A stretch of 64,000 nt of DNA from Candidula unifasciata (GCA_905116865.2 CAJHNH020004890.1:2341476-2405475); one strand, 5' to 3'; numbered from the stretch's first letter, positions 23,227 to 35,680 are shown. Program-made: numbers and translations. Notes: generated from the sequence alone by a model not told the origin.

Positions 23227-24163
23227 CAAGGTCTGATAATTAAGTAATGAGACTGATTTTATTATGGCCAAGACAAAAGTGCCATCTGTGAATCAAAGCA
23301 AGGAATCCAAAGAGGCAACATTCATCTATGATCTGGCAACGTTTCATCGCCACAGGATAAGCAGACAACAAACAAGCCGCCATTTTGTTAACATAGTCAA
23401 AGGTGCATTGTTACATAATCAGCATGGAGCAAAAAAGCTAACATTGAATTCTGCTTAAAACAGAGAGAAAGCGCCATTGCGATAGTTAAATCGATACAAG
23501 TTTATGGAGATAATTGTTTATCTCGTGTACATATTTTCAGCTGGTATTCTCGATTCAAAAGTGGTGTGGAAATGATTACTAATGCAACTAGACCTGGATG
23601 CCCAATTTCTGTTTGCAATGAGCAACTCATTGACAAATTTTAAGAACGGATACAAAAAGATTGTTGTCTGTGAGGAGGATGGTAGATGAATTAGGTGTTA
23701 ATATAGAGACTATAGGTAAAATTTTAGTGGAAGATTTGGGCAAGGAAAAAGTTGCTTGTTGGTTTGTATTCAACACCTGACAATTTTTCCTTCTTAATGA
23801 CAATGCACCAGCTCAAAGGACGGTAGTTGTACAGGAATTTTTGGCTCAAAAACAGATGCGTATTCTCAACCATCCATCCTATTCCCCAGATTTGTCTCCC
23901 TGTGACTATTTTCTATTCCCAAAATTGAAGTTGCCATTGAAAGGACGCTTCTTTGACAATATTGATGGCCTCCAAAGGGTTGTAACATGGACTTTAAGGA
24001 CTACAATGATTATAGAATAGTGGTCATTCCAGTGTTTGTTAGATATTGCCACTCACTGTATCAATGCACATGAGGCTTATTTTGAATAAAAACACAGGTT
24101 ATATCCTCAACTGTTCATTATTTCAATTTTTATGGAATTAGTCTAATTACTTGTCGGACTTTG
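23227..24163 (+). mobile_element. Tc1/mariner element, internally deleted
   Basis: Terminal inverted repeats CAAGGTCTGATAATTAAGTA and (reversed) CAAAGTCCGACAAGTAATTA are flanked by TA on both sides. The 3' part reads LNDNAPAQR..HPSYSPDLSP..CDYFLFPKLK, the second Asp and following motif of mariner transposases. The N-terminal helix-turn-helix part is present with stops, while the region around the first catalytic Asp is missing, so it cannot encode an active enzyme. Confidence 0.92.
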
Positions 24164-24439
24164 TACGCACCTAGAATTATTACATATTTTACCAGCCCAC
24201 ACATAAACGGGCTATATTGAATACCACAACACAATCGCTGTACAAATAAAAGGCATTCCATGTGAAAGAAAAACAGAGCTCACAGGGTTGCACCACGCAT
24301 TAAACTCAGAAGCTCAGGCAGTAAAACCGTAGACCACTGTCCATATGAGGAAACTGCATTAGCCAAGCGCCATCAGAAGCAAAAATAACTTCAGACATGC
24401 CTAGTCCTTCATTTTAGACTGGAAGTCTCCATTGATTCT

Positions 24440-24700
24440 TATCATCAAGTGTCCTGCAGATTGTTGTGGGTGATCACGCCTCCCTACAATCTTCAACAGC
24501 ATGATGTATCAGCTTATGTCCTGACATCCCTTCATGCCATGACAAAAGACTGTCAAGAATCTTCTCAAACTGTTATCCTCTTTCCCTTTCCATAAATCTT
24601 TCTAGTGGTCACATCTGGTTAAAGAAAAAACAGTGGCTGTCCTCTTCCGATGTTTGTTATAGTCTTTAGACCATTGCCTCTTTTAAAACATCACTGTTAC
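24440..24700. mobile_element. LINE-like fragment
   Basis: The block catgacaaaagactgtcaag..tctttctagtggtcaca matches 15675-15790 and loosely 29420-29560. Confidence 0.4.
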
Positions 24701-24707
24701 ACTATAT

Positions 24708-24992
24708 GGCTTCCCCGAGTGGGTTTTGAGTTCCTTTTATAGGGAAAAAAACAAGAATAGACCCACTGCCTACCCAAAAGAATGTTGTAAGAGTCAACTA
24801 ATTGGGAGCTTTCTTCGAAGTCAGAATGCATCTGCCTGAGAGGCAAGGAACCAGCAGTCTGCATACAAATGTGTCAGATCTGTAAAATGGATGTACACGT
24901 ATCACTCAGGTTCTGAAACAGGATTGCGGTCCAAAAGTGGATGAACAACCAGAAGTTTCTGCAGAGTTTACAGCTGGTGAACACGAAGAACT
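24708..24992 (+). repeat. Repeat A copy
   Basis: A full forward copy ending gctggtgaacacgaagaa. Confidence 0.85.
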
Positions 24993-25404
24993 CCTCTATA
25001 TGGCTATCCTAGGAATTTGTAAGCATTCTGTCTAAAGAAAAAAAAATATGAGACCAAGACCTCAAGAAATTGTTATGTTTATTGTCTAGAATTCAACCAT
25101 TTATCAAAAGTGAGACCATGTGAGAATTTTTTTTTTCTAACCTTTAATACTGACAAGGATTTATTGCACAAGATCCCTTTTATAAAATGCAAGTTTTGTT
25201 CTTGTCATATTCTGTTGAACCCTTAGGTTTTGCTTGAACAAAATAGTGGTATTGAAAATGTTAATTTGCTATACAACTTCTGCATTTTGTCCTTTAAGGA
25301 CGGCTGCCACATTCCTTTGTGGTTTATGGTCAGACTGCAATATCCGATTTCAACAGACTTCAGTTAATCACATTTTATGAAGGGTTGTAGGTTGAGTTTG
25401 GGAG

Positions 25405-25645
25405 CTGCCGTGCCTGCGGATCAGATTGTCACAGGTTTTGAATCTGAATAGAGCCGGACTTTTTCAGAATTGACCTTGGCTGCCATGTCGACCCAGGTAC
25501 CTTTAAATGGGTACCAGGTAAAGTCCTGAGAAGTAAAAGCGGCCAGCATGATAATGACTGTATCACCCACTGAGCGCTGACTGGTCTATGAAGTACAGTT
25601 CTAGCACTATGCCTAGTACTTTTATTTAGGTCCAGAGAGCCCCCA
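25405..25645 (+). mobile_element. tRNA-derived SINE type 1
   Basis: A forward copy: gccaggta..gtaaaagcggccagcatgat..gactggtctatgaa. The head is partly lost. Confidence 0.65.
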
Positions 25646-26146
25646 AAGCCCACACACAGACTTTGCAATACTATTGAGTTAATAACCAATTTCAGCTGTT
25701 TATCAGTGATGCCACGTTTTATTCAGCAAACAGATCTTTATAACATGTTACTGTCTGGACAGGTGGCCCTGTATTGCTCACGCAAAAGACGTTTGATTAA
25801 TTAGCACAGAACTGACGTGATCAATCGTTTAATAAATCAACACTGATCAGATGTGATCAGCTATTTTATATTGTGGAGTTGCAGAGGAACAGGGCACCTG
25901 TGCAGCTGTCTGCACTGCTGTGATAATAGTACTTGCAAATCTAATTTCACACACATATTTAGAACAAACAGAAGCATAAATCTTACCCTATGACAAAAGC
26001 TTCAATTATAAAGAACACAGCAGGCAAATTTCAATCATAAAACACACTGACACAAACATCAAACAAAAGTATGCCATTCATTCTCTATAAAGAGTTCACT
26101 CTTGCATATATCAAGCAAACAAACTCGAGCATGATCACTTCAGTGA
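25646..26146. other. Intergenic, nothing recognised
   Basis: AT-rich. tgatcaatcgtttaataaat and gatcagctattttat are loosely repeated near 25820-25870. Confidence 0.5.
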
Positions 26147-27174
26147 TTTATTGAAATGTTTCCAGATTACAAGATCAATGGAAAGAGTACAATTAACATT
26201 AGGTAACAGTCCTTCATGAGAATGTCCAACACCTTGTGTGCAGTGTGGAAACTAATATCCTGGGGAGTTTGTGCGACAAACTGACCGCTTTTTGGTCATA
26301 ATATCATGGTTCAATATCAGATCATACCCTACAGCCGTATATGTACTTGAAGATAAATTACTCATCATTAATATCTGAGATACTGAACATCTTTTTTGCT
26401 TGAGATTACTAATGTGTACAATGTTTTTAATAAACTACAGTAGTTACCAGATCTCTCAATTAGAACACAATATATACCATGTAAATATGTACACACTAAA
26501 ACAATTATTACAATTTCCTAATTGTACATTAATAAAGACTTGGTGTACATTTAAAAATTGCCAAAATGTTAACACAAATTACTGGCTAACTCTTCAAAGT
26601 GTTGGATTTAGTTTCACTGTTAGCAGTTCTGTGTAATGTACAATTGGAGATTTATTTTTGTAATAATGAGCTGCAACAATAGCCAAGGACTATTTGAAAA
26701 TGGTAAAGAAATCCTGCTTACATGCAATAACCAAATACTTACATTATCTACTGCCTCCAGATAAATACAAGATCTATGATCATTTCTAATTCAGTGCTTG
26801 AAATGTATCAGCTCACAATAAGATTTCAGATGCAACCCTCATTCTTGTCATTTTAAAATTACACAGTATGACTTCAATATTAAATCTTTTAAACAAGCCA
26901 GTTAAATCTAAACTCTCATTTTTCTACAAAATGTGAAGTATGTGCAGAGTCTTGTCTATAACCAGATTTTAGTCAAACCACAACAAACCTAGAAAATACA
27001 CATCTGTTCATTCTAAACATGATTTCACTCAGCAATCAAAACTATGCTACAGCAATGACTGGCATGTGAGCCACTCACAAACCTTAACTATTATCTAGAA
27101 TAACAATTTGCTTGTATTCCTGGACACACTACCAATATAAACACAAAAATACACATTTCTTGAAATCCCACAGT
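26147..27174 (-). other. Probable NDUFA4 3' UTR
   Basis: AT-rich sequence without recognisable repeats, unlike everything around it, directly follows the NDUFA4 stop. AATAAA signals on the - strand lie at 26651-26656 and 26147-26152; either could end the transcript. The extent is inferred from the lack of transposon debris and the signals only. Confidence 0.5.
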
Positions 27175-27237
27175 TTAGATCTTGGGCTTCTCCTCCGGGA
27201 CCTCAAGTTTTTTGTAATCAACATTTGGTGAATAGAA
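27175..27237 (-). CDS. NDUFA4: NDUFA4 exon 4 with stop
   Basis: Acceptor cttgtgtttcag on the - strand. FYSPNVDYKKLEVPEEKPKI is followed by TAA; human ends FYSVNVDYSKLKKERPDF. Confidence 0.96.
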   Translation of the reverse strand, partial: FYSPNVDYKKLEVPEEKPKI

Positions 27238-28093
27238 CTGAAACACAAGAAAACTATATTTTTATTTCCAGATGGATTTAAAACAAAAACAATAATCAGA
27301 CACTAACTTTATGGACAAGACAGCTAGTCTACAAGTAAAATGAAGTGAGTTAAGAACCAACATCAGAGAACTCAGGAAATTCCCATAAACATGCTGTCCC
27401 CCACCTTCAGCAGCCAGCACAGAATTCCAGTGTACCAGCAGCAGTTTGATTATATGTCTGTCTTGTCTTTCATTTGAGTGTTGGCTAGATCCCCTGGTCG
27501 CTCCCCACTGTACCATTCTCTTCAGAACAAGATCATTTATTTACATTTAGACCTGGCACTACAAGCAAACAAAACACTAATGCAAAGTTACCCCAAGTTT
27601 AAAAAAAAAAACAGTTATACAGACACTGGTGGCTGTTCAGTTTTTTTTTTCCTTTTATCTCTAATGTAGCATATGCCCTTACCCAGCCCATTTCAAACCC
27701 TCCTGTACATTTTTAGAAGAAAAAGGTCAAAATAAAGAATCTTTCAAGGTACAACTAGAAAGTCATTCCTTGTGAAGCCACGCCACACAGCATTAACAAT
27801 ATAGCAAGAACAGAGAGGGAGCTGCAGAAGATGATAAAGTCCCCCAATCACCATGTTTCTACCCTTAAAAGGGCGTTGTGGATCGTAGCTAAGCAGCAAT
27901 ATCTGCACCTTTCAGTCTAACCCTTTAGTCTGCCTTTATAACATGCTTGTTAGATGGCAGTCCTTTAAGTAGTCCACAAGTCCAAATTAAAGTGACAAAT
28001 TCTTATTTTTCCTGTCTTTCATCTATCAATGAAAAAGAGATGTAAAGCCTTTTACAGATTATCCATGCTTTGCTAAAACAAATGTAGCCCCCC

Positions 28094-28129
<36 letters not shown>

Positions 28130-31100
28130 AAACATGCATGACAGGTCACAGTATTTTTCTCTGCTTCAATAACAGGCGCTAACATCCCACAGGTATAGAT
28201 AAGTGTGCCACCTCACAGACAATAAACATCAGTTACCTTGTACTGCTTGTTTGCTGGCCATCTTGTGTTAGGCATGTCTCCATCTTTTGCTCTCCAGCTG
28301 TTTTTCAATTTTAAAAAGAAAAAGAAAATAAAAACAAGTTACAGATAATGAAAAGTGATGTAACAAGCATGTACATTTCAAGAATTCATCACCAAGTCCT
28401 GACAGACTGACACTGATCATCAGCTTTTATATATTGCAGTCTGCAACAGTATAAATTTTTCTTCTTCACCTTCATAATGAGTTTACGGTAAACAGTTATA
28501 AAGCTATGCCACTTTTAGTACACACTATACGGTGTGTTATCTGGGAAAGTGCAAGGTTTATAGGCTTGGCAGTCAACTGGTTATTCCATTCTTGACCCAA
28601 AGCAAAATTGCAGTGTGACCACAGCAACCTTAACCATATAAGGGGAAAAAAAACTGGAGGAAAAAAAAAGCTCTGAACCTTGAACTTCCATGAAAAATAT
28701 TGTCTTAAATTATTAAAACATAAATACACGTGGGGAGAGGGGGGGGGGGGGTGTGGTGTGGTGTGTGAGTGTGTAAATTGTTAGGGTACTTTTTACAAAT
28801 TCTTTTAGAAGTATATGAAGAAGAGTATTCAGTAAACAATGCAGTGGACAATTCAACTACTAGATTTACTTTTGCGTAAACAACTGCACACAAAGATTGT
28901 GATTACTTAAAATATTAAAGGAGAATTGGGCTAGCCTCCGAATTACAGTCCCAAATTATGGAGGATGAAAATATACCCTAACAGGACCTCGGTCACATGT
29001 AAATTGCGGACTTCTTCCGGCGACTATACCACCACTGCCGAGAGTATCTCCCGCGCCGCTATGCGCAGTGTGGAGCGGGGCTAAACTAGATGGCTTGGAC
29101 TCATGAGCAAATACAATGGAGGAAGCTGCATGAGATGCAGTAGCTGCTGCTCATGAGTCCCAGCCATCTAGTTTAGCCGCGCTCCGTGCATAGCGGGAGA
29201 TACTATCGGCAGTGACTTGAACTTGGCTGAAGCTTTTTCGCGGTATGCTGTGTAGTCGCCGGAAGAGGTCCGCAATTTACATGTGACTAAGGCCCATTTA
29301 GGGTATATTTTCGGTCTTCGATAATTTGGAACCATTATTCGAAGGATAGCCATTAATTAGGCTTTTTGAGAATCTCTGTGCCAGGGTGTTAAACATTATC
29401 AAGTCAGCTGGAATAGGTGTTTATGCATTGGTGTTCTGTATCAATTCCACTGATGATATTCTTCCATGCTACTGTCTTAAGCCTCCGTCATTATTTCTCT
29501 TGGTCTGCTTCTGCCTTTTCTAACAGTGATCTTTCCAGCTGTCACAATATTTTCAGTACTCCTTTTCTCTTTGTTTGTCCTCTTCATATTGTTGTATATA
29601 ATGTTCTACTTTCATCATCCATTTCCTGGCAATCATGTTAATTATTCTGGCAGTCCAAGATTTTGGGTTAAACAAGGAACTACAAAATCTACTTACCCCA
29701 CATCAGGGCTTTGTGTGGCCAAGCGCCAAATATAATATGAAGCCCATGCAACTCCAGCACCCACACAAGCAAACAGCGGAAGCAGCTGTGGATGGGAAAA
29801 TAAACACATATTATTGTATTTAGTTGTTTACAAATGTTCTGTGAATACTATTTTTATTCCACAGAAGGGACAGATAGAAGAGCAGCTAAAGACAAAAGAG
29901 GGTTTACCATAAAAAAAAAAAAAACCCAAATAAATACAGCGCAGACCTAAGGAGAACTCACTGTGGACCCAAGAAATAGTTCTTCCTATCAGAAATTCCT
30001 CTTAACCTGTTAAGTTACTGGTACCATCAGAACTGGAACTCTTCACTTGCTGCTGAAAATGGGGATACAGCGCTTCTGGGAGCGTCCGGGGTGCCGTGAT
30101 GTCGATTCTCAATTCAATATTCATAATTCAACATGTATTCAGTGGCCCTATGAGGATAATATAAAACCAGCTGGTGAACTGAGCTTGACAGCAGTTGATA
30201 GACAAACGGTAATGGTTTTAATCTGTAAGACAGAGGAACACACCAAATTGAAAATGACTAAGGTCACTTTTAAGAAGAAAAGCAATGACAAACTACCTTT
30301 TTTCAAGATGCCAATCACAGTCAAGAAAGGGTGAGATAAAGAGAAAAGTGTACCTTGATGGCTTTGTTATATTATATGAATGGGGCAGGAAATGTGCAAT
30401 GACCTGATCTGTGATTCTGGTGATCATGAAAGATGGTATGACATGACTGCCTATACTGACCAACAGGGCACACAATGATGATATATCAAAGAACATACAT
30501 GTTGTCCTTACATCTGTTAATTGCCGATACATACACTGCCAGAACTTAGCAGCTGCTATACCAATCAGAATGTTGTATTCATCTCAGCTCCCTATCACTA
30601 TCCTGATATCTAATCTCCCAGCACTTAACCGCATGACCAGCAGACAAATGTGCTAGCAACTATGTGCCATTGGTAGCCATGTCTAGCCACAGCCTTCTGT
30701 CTCATGTAACTGGTTGTCCATAACAACATCTTTAGCATACAGATCAGTGTCTCCATGCTCAACATACCCAGCTGGAGCAGCATTTCCTCTGCCTCACAAC
30801 TAGTTCCTGCAGGCTTATCCTTGTTTAATACCCATTTGCAGTTTATTGTCGCTGTCTCATGTACTTTCAATTATTCCCAATTTCCTTAGGGGTAAATGGA
30901 GAAATGCTGTAGCTATGGAGTTGCATGCGAACAGCGACACAGGTGGACAGTTTCTTATCAGCTGTCCGTACTGGTGCACATCTCCCAAATTTACCTTTAC
31001 CAATTTTTTTCTGATAGATGATCCTAAAAGTCTTGATGTCAAACTAAGCAGCATCTCTAGATCTTCCTCTGTTCTCAACTTTCGCCTTGCCGCAAAATAA

Positions 31101-32363
31101 CGCATGAATGAAATGAGAACATGTAAATATACATACAGGATTGGCAAAGCAAAATTTACCCCTTCTGCAAATTAAATTCACTTTTTCTACAATATTTTCT
31201 TGATTTATTGTAACCAAAATAAAAACTAAATACACCTGTTGTAGGAATTTCATATTTTGTTGCACACTGGTCAAATTTAGAAGAAAAACTTGACCCTAAT
31301 TCCCAGATTCCTTTATAGTAGGGGAAGCACAAAAAGATCATCTCAGTTTGAAGAGACTGGAGCAGCAGGCAGTGATCAAGGGATCTGGTCAACACTCAGA
31401 GGAAAGGCAAGAAGGGCATACAGACTGCTACCGGTACCATCATAAATGGAAAAGGGCTGGGCATGGGACTAGCTATGCCACCTTGTAAAAACAAATGTCA
31501 AATGTGCTAGCTTGATATGCAAAAAAAAAAAGGTGAATTTGATTTGCAAAGAGTGAATCTGGCTTGCCAATTCTATAATAATAAGTCCAAAGCCAAACAA
31601 TGAGATCCTATCCTTGGAAAAAAAATAGCAGTAGTAAGTATTCATATTAAAATCTGCATCTCTCAACACAATATGTTACCAGAGTCCCATTTTAGGGGAA
31701 ACTGTCTCTTCTTTTCATTCGGTTTTGTATGCTCAGATCAGTTGCCCTTATGAACTCGCATGTCAGTAGCAGGTCCTTCATGGTTCCCCATTGCTTGCTC
31801 TGCACACTTTGCTCTTGAGGTCAGGTGTATTTCTGAAGTTGTATGTAGAGTGGGCAATTCTGCAGAATGTGCTCAGGTGTTTGTGGTCCTGTTTGATAGG
31901 CACACTGTGAGGACTGTACAATCTTCATTTTATGCATGTGGTAGTTGAGCCTGCAGTGTTGTGTTTGTAAATGGAAAAGTGTTGAATGTTGCTTTCTGTT
32001 GAGTCTGCTGATGGGTCTTGTGGATCTCTCAAAATCTGCATCTCTCAACATAATAGGTTACTGACACTACATATAGTAGTATATACAAAATCGTGTGTTC
32101 AAATAACAACACGTAGTCAGAAGAGGTTATCTAGAATAAATATGAAACAGATTTTTAGGCAGTAGCTCTACTTTTTCACAACTGCGTCATTCCGTCATTG
32201 TCACAACATTCATTTTCATGACTTGACTGACGAAGGGTATTTATAGAGTATAATTTTCCATTTATTTTGTCCAACATGGATTTACAGATTGCAAAAAGCT
32301 TAATATATCACTTACCGCTGGATGCTTCTTCAGGCTGGATGCGGTCAACCCTGCCATAGGCAT
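27175..32363 (-). CDS. NDUFA4: NDUFA4 (complex IV subunit, COXFA4), complete, 4 exons
   Basis: This is a small inner-mitochondrial-membrane subunit first assigned to complex I and now placed in cytochrome c oxidase. Coding exons on the - strand in transcript order are 32363-32316, 29785-29697, 28297-28237 and 27237-27175. All have AG/GT borders and compatible phases, and encode 86 residues (human 81). The start MPMAGLTASSLKKHPA leads into LLPLFACVGAGVAWASYYIW, the single membrane helix equivalent to human LIPLFVFIGTGATGATLYLL. SPDVG, RWPANKQYK and FYSPNVDYKKL follow. The N-terminal KKHP before the helix is typical of the family. The start is the first ATG; a second is two codons in. Introns are filled by LINE fragments, a palindromic element and a poly-G run. 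Assignment is very secure. Confidence 0.97.
27365..27525 (-). mobile_element. LINE 3' end in NDUFA4 intron 3
   Basis: The - strand MVQWGATRGSSQHSNERQDR corresponds to MQWGVRRGSGRCSRLRGKAR at 61175, followed by the shared tail. Confidence 0.6.
28088..28126. repeat. Poly-C run (poly-G in NDUFA4 pre-mRNA)
   Basis: Thirty-two uninterrupted C (28095-28126) after a short C/T lead, ~110 nt downstream of the NDUFA4 exon 3 donor on the - strand. Confidence 0.95.
28237..28297 (-). CDS. NDUFA4: NDUFA4 exon 3
   Basis: Acceptor attgaaaaacag and donor gtaact on the - strand. It encodes WRAKDGDMPNTRWPANKQYK, aligned to human WDRNNPEPWNKLGPNDQYK, and ends in phase 0. Confidence 0.95.
28920..29365. mobile_element. 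Palindromic foldback element, copy 1
   Basis: Arms gcctccgaattacagtccca.. and ..aaccattattcgaaggatagcc pair over most of their length. The centre holds ctaaactagatggcttggac and its inverse around a short loop. It lies in an NDUFA4 intron, with the loop opposite in orientation to copies 2-4. Confidence 0.75.
29697..29785 (-). CDS. NDUFA4: NDUFA4 exon 2 (membrane helix)
   Basis: Acceptor ttcccatccacag and donor gtaagt on the - strand. It encodes LLPLFACVGAGVAWASYYIW and then RLATQSPDV, ending with two bases (phase 2). Confidence 0.96.
30010..30130 (+). mobile_element. LINE 3' fragment
   Basis: ctggtaccatcagaactgga..gccgtgatgtcgattctcaa, the shared RNase H-type LINE tail. Confidence 0.65.
30131..30850. 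other. NDUFA4 intron 1, partly repeated
   Basis: gcaatgacctgatctgtgat..tgttaattgc (30395-30525) recurs at 32770-32900 with high identity, marking an unnamed repeat next to SINE type 4 there. The remainder is unassigned. Confidence 0.5.
30853..31000 (+). mobile_element. SINE body fragment
   Basis: ggggtaaatggagaaatgct..cttatcagctgtccgtactgg matches, in reverse, the SINE at 50690-50995. Confidence 0.55.
31700..32055 (-). mobile_element. LINE C-terminal tail
   Basis: The - strand reads HMHKMKIVQSSQCAYQTGPQ then TPEHILQNCP, the same Cys/His tail as 11500-11590. Confidence 0.75.
32316..32363 (-). CDS. NDUFA4: NDUFA4 exon 1 (coding part)
   Basis: Sixteen codons, MPMAGLTASSLKKHPA, followed by donor gtaagt (- strand), phase 0. 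The 5' UTR probably extends to about 32450-32480. Confidence 0.93.
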
Positions 32364-32470
32364 GTTTGCGGCTGTTTTCTGCTGTCTGTCTCGAGAAATT
32401 AAACGATGAATTCGGCGACTGCGCTGTGAGAAAACCTCTCAATGTCAGAGTCTCCTTCCTGTGTCCTTCC

Positions 32471-32479
32471 ACCGGAAGT
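32471..32479 (+). promoter_or_regulatory. ETS/GABP (NRF-2)-type site upstream of NDUFA4
   Basis: ACCGGAAGT is a strong match to the ETS/GABP core, about 110 bp upstream of the NDUFA4 start codon. Such sites are common in promoters of nuclear genes for respiratory-chain subunits. The motif is seen; its use is inferred. Confidence 0.5.
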
Positions 32480-32879
32480 TAAGTCCGCAGGGAATCTGAT
32501 GCAAAAGACAAATAATGCACGTGGTAAAAATAATTTTAAAAAGTAACTAATAACATTTATCGCATTACATTTTATTACACTAGTTGTAAATATAATCTGT
32601 TTTTTTTTTTTAGATTCTTTATGCGCATTTATGACTATTTAAAATAAAACAATGGTTTAATCACTCAGGACGGTGAGCCTGCAACACTCAAGAAACTACA
32701 AGAACTTAAGGCCAAGAGTTGTCGCCAATATCCTTTATAAAACGAATGTTTTGTTATTTGGGACAAGACACGTGCAATGACCTGATCTGTGATTCTGGTG
32801 ATCATGTGAGATGGTGAGACAGTACTGCCTATGCGGATTAGTAGGGCACACAGTGAAGGTATATCAAAGAACATACATG

Positions 32880-33075
32880 TTGTCCTTACATCTGTTAATT
32901 GCCCATACCCTGGCTCTTGCCAGGGGCCGCCATATAGCCAGACCATAAATATGGCCAAATAGCTGAACGCGGTTTCTGGGACCTCTCCACGGTGATCCTC
33001 ATCCACATGGTGGCACTTTGTGTCATTGGGTGTTTATCTCTTGTGTGATGTCCTTGTGGGGTAGAAAGTCAGTCA
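32880..33075 (+). mobile_element. SINE type 4
   Basis: ctggctcttgccaggggccg..tgatgtccttgtggggtaga, followed by (gtca)n instead of (tac)n. Confidence 0.65.
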
Positions 33076-33369
33076 GTCAGTTGTCGCCAAACAAAAACAC
33101 TATAATGGTAGTCATAGAAGAATAGTAAATCAACACAGAACTGGTGTTATCAATAACCACACGCTAAGGGATATCTATACTGAAGATGGTATCTGAGCGC
33201 TTATGGACTTATCCATCGTGTAGTGAGGATAATCTGTCGATGAACTAACTCCAAACCCTACACTTGAGTTATGAGATAAGAACCGATTTTATATCACTGG
33301 GGACATTTCCGTAATCTCTGTTTAAAATTTTCGAAAACAGAGTCTTACGATAAGTCTTTGGTCCCATCA

Positions 33370-33705
33370 AAGATACAAACAGCGGGGAACGGAGAGTGAA
33401 AAGCAACAATGAAATTCATAATCTGTTTTTACATCACCATTGATCGCTGGCATCATGAGGGCTATTAGATGGCTGGGGCATAATGAGAGAATGGCAGATG
33501 ACAGAGAGGTAAAAACTGTATACACAAGGGAACTGAATAGTCGTAGACCACGAGACAGACCAAGAAGATGATGGAGAGATATTATCCAGACAAACCTAAA
33601 AACACTTGGTGTTACCAACTGGAAAGAGAAGGCCAACCAGAGGGATGAGTGAAGGCGGATGATATCTGCAGCAATGAACCCCAAGGGCTAGGAATGTTGA
33701 AGAAG
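33370..33705 (+). mobile_element. LINE C-terminus, one frame break
   Basis: GIMRAIRWLGHNERMADDRE, VKTVYTRELNSRRPRDRPRR, then NWKEKANQRDEWRRMISAAM; typical LINE end with WLGH and RPRDRPRR. Confidence 0.88.
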
Positions 33706-33836
33706 AAGGCAGTGGTTTTAAGGTTACCTGTAAATCCGCCTATGCATTATGTATTTGGAATATTCAGTGGACACTTCGAGTACGAGTGTTTAATTGTAAG
33801 TGAATCTACTTCGTTACATGGGTATTATCCTATATT

Positions 33837-33837
<1 letters not shown>

Positions 33838-33908
<71 letters not shown>
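33838..33908. repeat. (CT)n microsatellite
   Basis: About 35 units; it generates spurious Leu/Ser frames. Confidence 0.95.
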
Positions 33909-33912
<4 letters not shown>

Positions 33913-34440
33913 AGCTTTCCCTGTCGTGAGCATAGCTCCAACGACGATCCACAGAGATTTCCAAATACCTATACTTGAGTTACGTGTTAAGAACCGACAT
34001 CAAAGCACTGGGGACATTCACAGAAGCGCTCCATTCCAATCTCCAGCAGCAAGCGCAAAGTTCCAATTCCGACGGTACCAGTAACAGTATGATTGTATGT
34101 CCATCTCCCCCCCCCCCCCCCCCCCCGAGTGTTGACGAGATCCCCCTAGCAACTCCTCGCTGCACCATTCTCTTCAGACCGTGATGATCCATATAAAATC
34201 TAGCTTGTCAATCATGAATTTCACACCACATGGTGCAGAACCAGCTAATCTATCTGCCTGTTTATTTCCTAAGACACATGGAGACATATCAATGGATGCT
34301 AACTACCTAGGACCTCTGAAGTCTCCACCTTTCTCATCATGCTCTTAGTCATTTCAATTTCAATCTGCTTTTAAGCCAGCAGAAAGCTACAGTGTCCGCC
34401 TACCAGTCCACGTCCATTCGCCTTAGCTATGAATACACCT
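33905..34440 (-). mobile_element. LINE RNase H and tail, decayed, with poly-C
   Basis: Includes the tail block (ccaatctccagcagcaagcg), a C run at 34109-34126 and an RNase H-like segment at 34250-34400. Confidence 0.55.
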
Positions 34441-34460
34441 ACACTTGCAAACCTTGGCCT

Positions 34461-34544
<84 letters not shown>

Positions 34545-34720
34545 ATTTTTACCCCATTAGGACATCACACAAGCGATAAACACCCGATGACACAAAGTGC
34601 TACCACGTGGATGAGGATCACCGTGGAAAGGTCCCAGAAACGGCGTTCCGCCATTAGACCATATTTATGGTCGGGCTATATTGCGGAACCTGGCAACAGC
34701 CAGAGTAGTGCTTCAAACAA
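34440..34720 (-). mobile_element. SINE type 4 with expanded (TAG)n tail
   Basis: (tag)n at 34462-34543, ~27 units, then ccccattaggacatcacaca and the reversed SINE body. The tail expansion dates from after insertion. Confidence 0.7.
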
Positions 34721-34849
34721 TGGAAAATTGCATCTCACAAGGAGATGACTGGATTAATATACCTTGGCCCTGAACTCAAGACCTTTAAATGTCAGCGCAA
34801 TGCAGTTAACACGCATCTCCGGAAAGAATACATCCTCGGTACAGCCGCC

Positions 34850-35110
34850 GACACGAGTTGAGTTGAATCAAGAATTTACATCACAGCACTCGAGGCATTC
34901 CCATGCGTGTTCCGTCCTCATCTCCAGCAGCCAGCGCAGAGCCCCAATACTGATGCTACCGGTCATAATCTGGTTATATGTCCCTCTTGCCTTTCCTCTG
35001 AGTAGTGAGCAGTGAGCCGGCCAGACTCTTTGGTTACACCCAGGTGCTAATTCTCTCCAGGCCATAATAGTTTTCTTTCTCTACTGATTCCGTTGCTTGT
35101 TCCAAAAGGC
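34850..35110 (-). mobile_element. LINE 3' end
   Basis: The - strand reads RVWPAHCSLLRGKARGTYNQ then SISIGALRWLLEMRTEHAWE..CDVNS, the least decayed copy of this tail. Confidence 0.7.
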
Positions 35111-35678
35111 ATGACATGAATATTAAGACCAGTTTTAAGAAAAAATAGTTATATCTCTCACTTATACAGTTATACAATAACATTCCTCAAAGCTCTCGGC
35201 TTTTTTTTTTTTTTTACTATGCAAACAGTCAATCTTCTTTGTCCTGACATAGTACGGAACAAGAACACATGTCTTTGAGATCTATAAGATACCAAATGTG
35301 TATCCCTCCTGAAACGTCGAATTCCCGTTCACAACATCTCACAGATTCAATGTTCCGTGCGCAATAGCTTTTTGCAATATTTCCCCCACTCTTCTTCTCT
35401 ATCTGGTTTATCTGATGTTTTATAGCTTGTGTGTAACTGTAGTGTCAGACACATCAGATTTTGCTAATGCATTTGAAGCTGACTGATTCTACGTTTTGTT
35501 TGATATCTGGTCACAATATGTGTGTGAGTGTGTTCCCCCTCCCAAAACTGCTACTATGTGTTTGTGCTCCAATGTTAATGTAATTTCTTGTAAGTTTTTC
35601 ATTTGAAGCCTTTCATAGTAAAAGCATATTATTATATTGAATTATCATTTGGCAGGTTAACTATGTCTAGAAAGCAAA

Positions 35679-35680
<2 letters not shown>
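35111..35680. other. Intergenic, nothing recognised
   Basis: A T run at 35202-35215; no frame or repeat match. Confidence 0.5.

Noticed and set aside
33649..34084. Frames rich in Leu/Ser
   Set aside because: They run through the (CT)n microsatellite.
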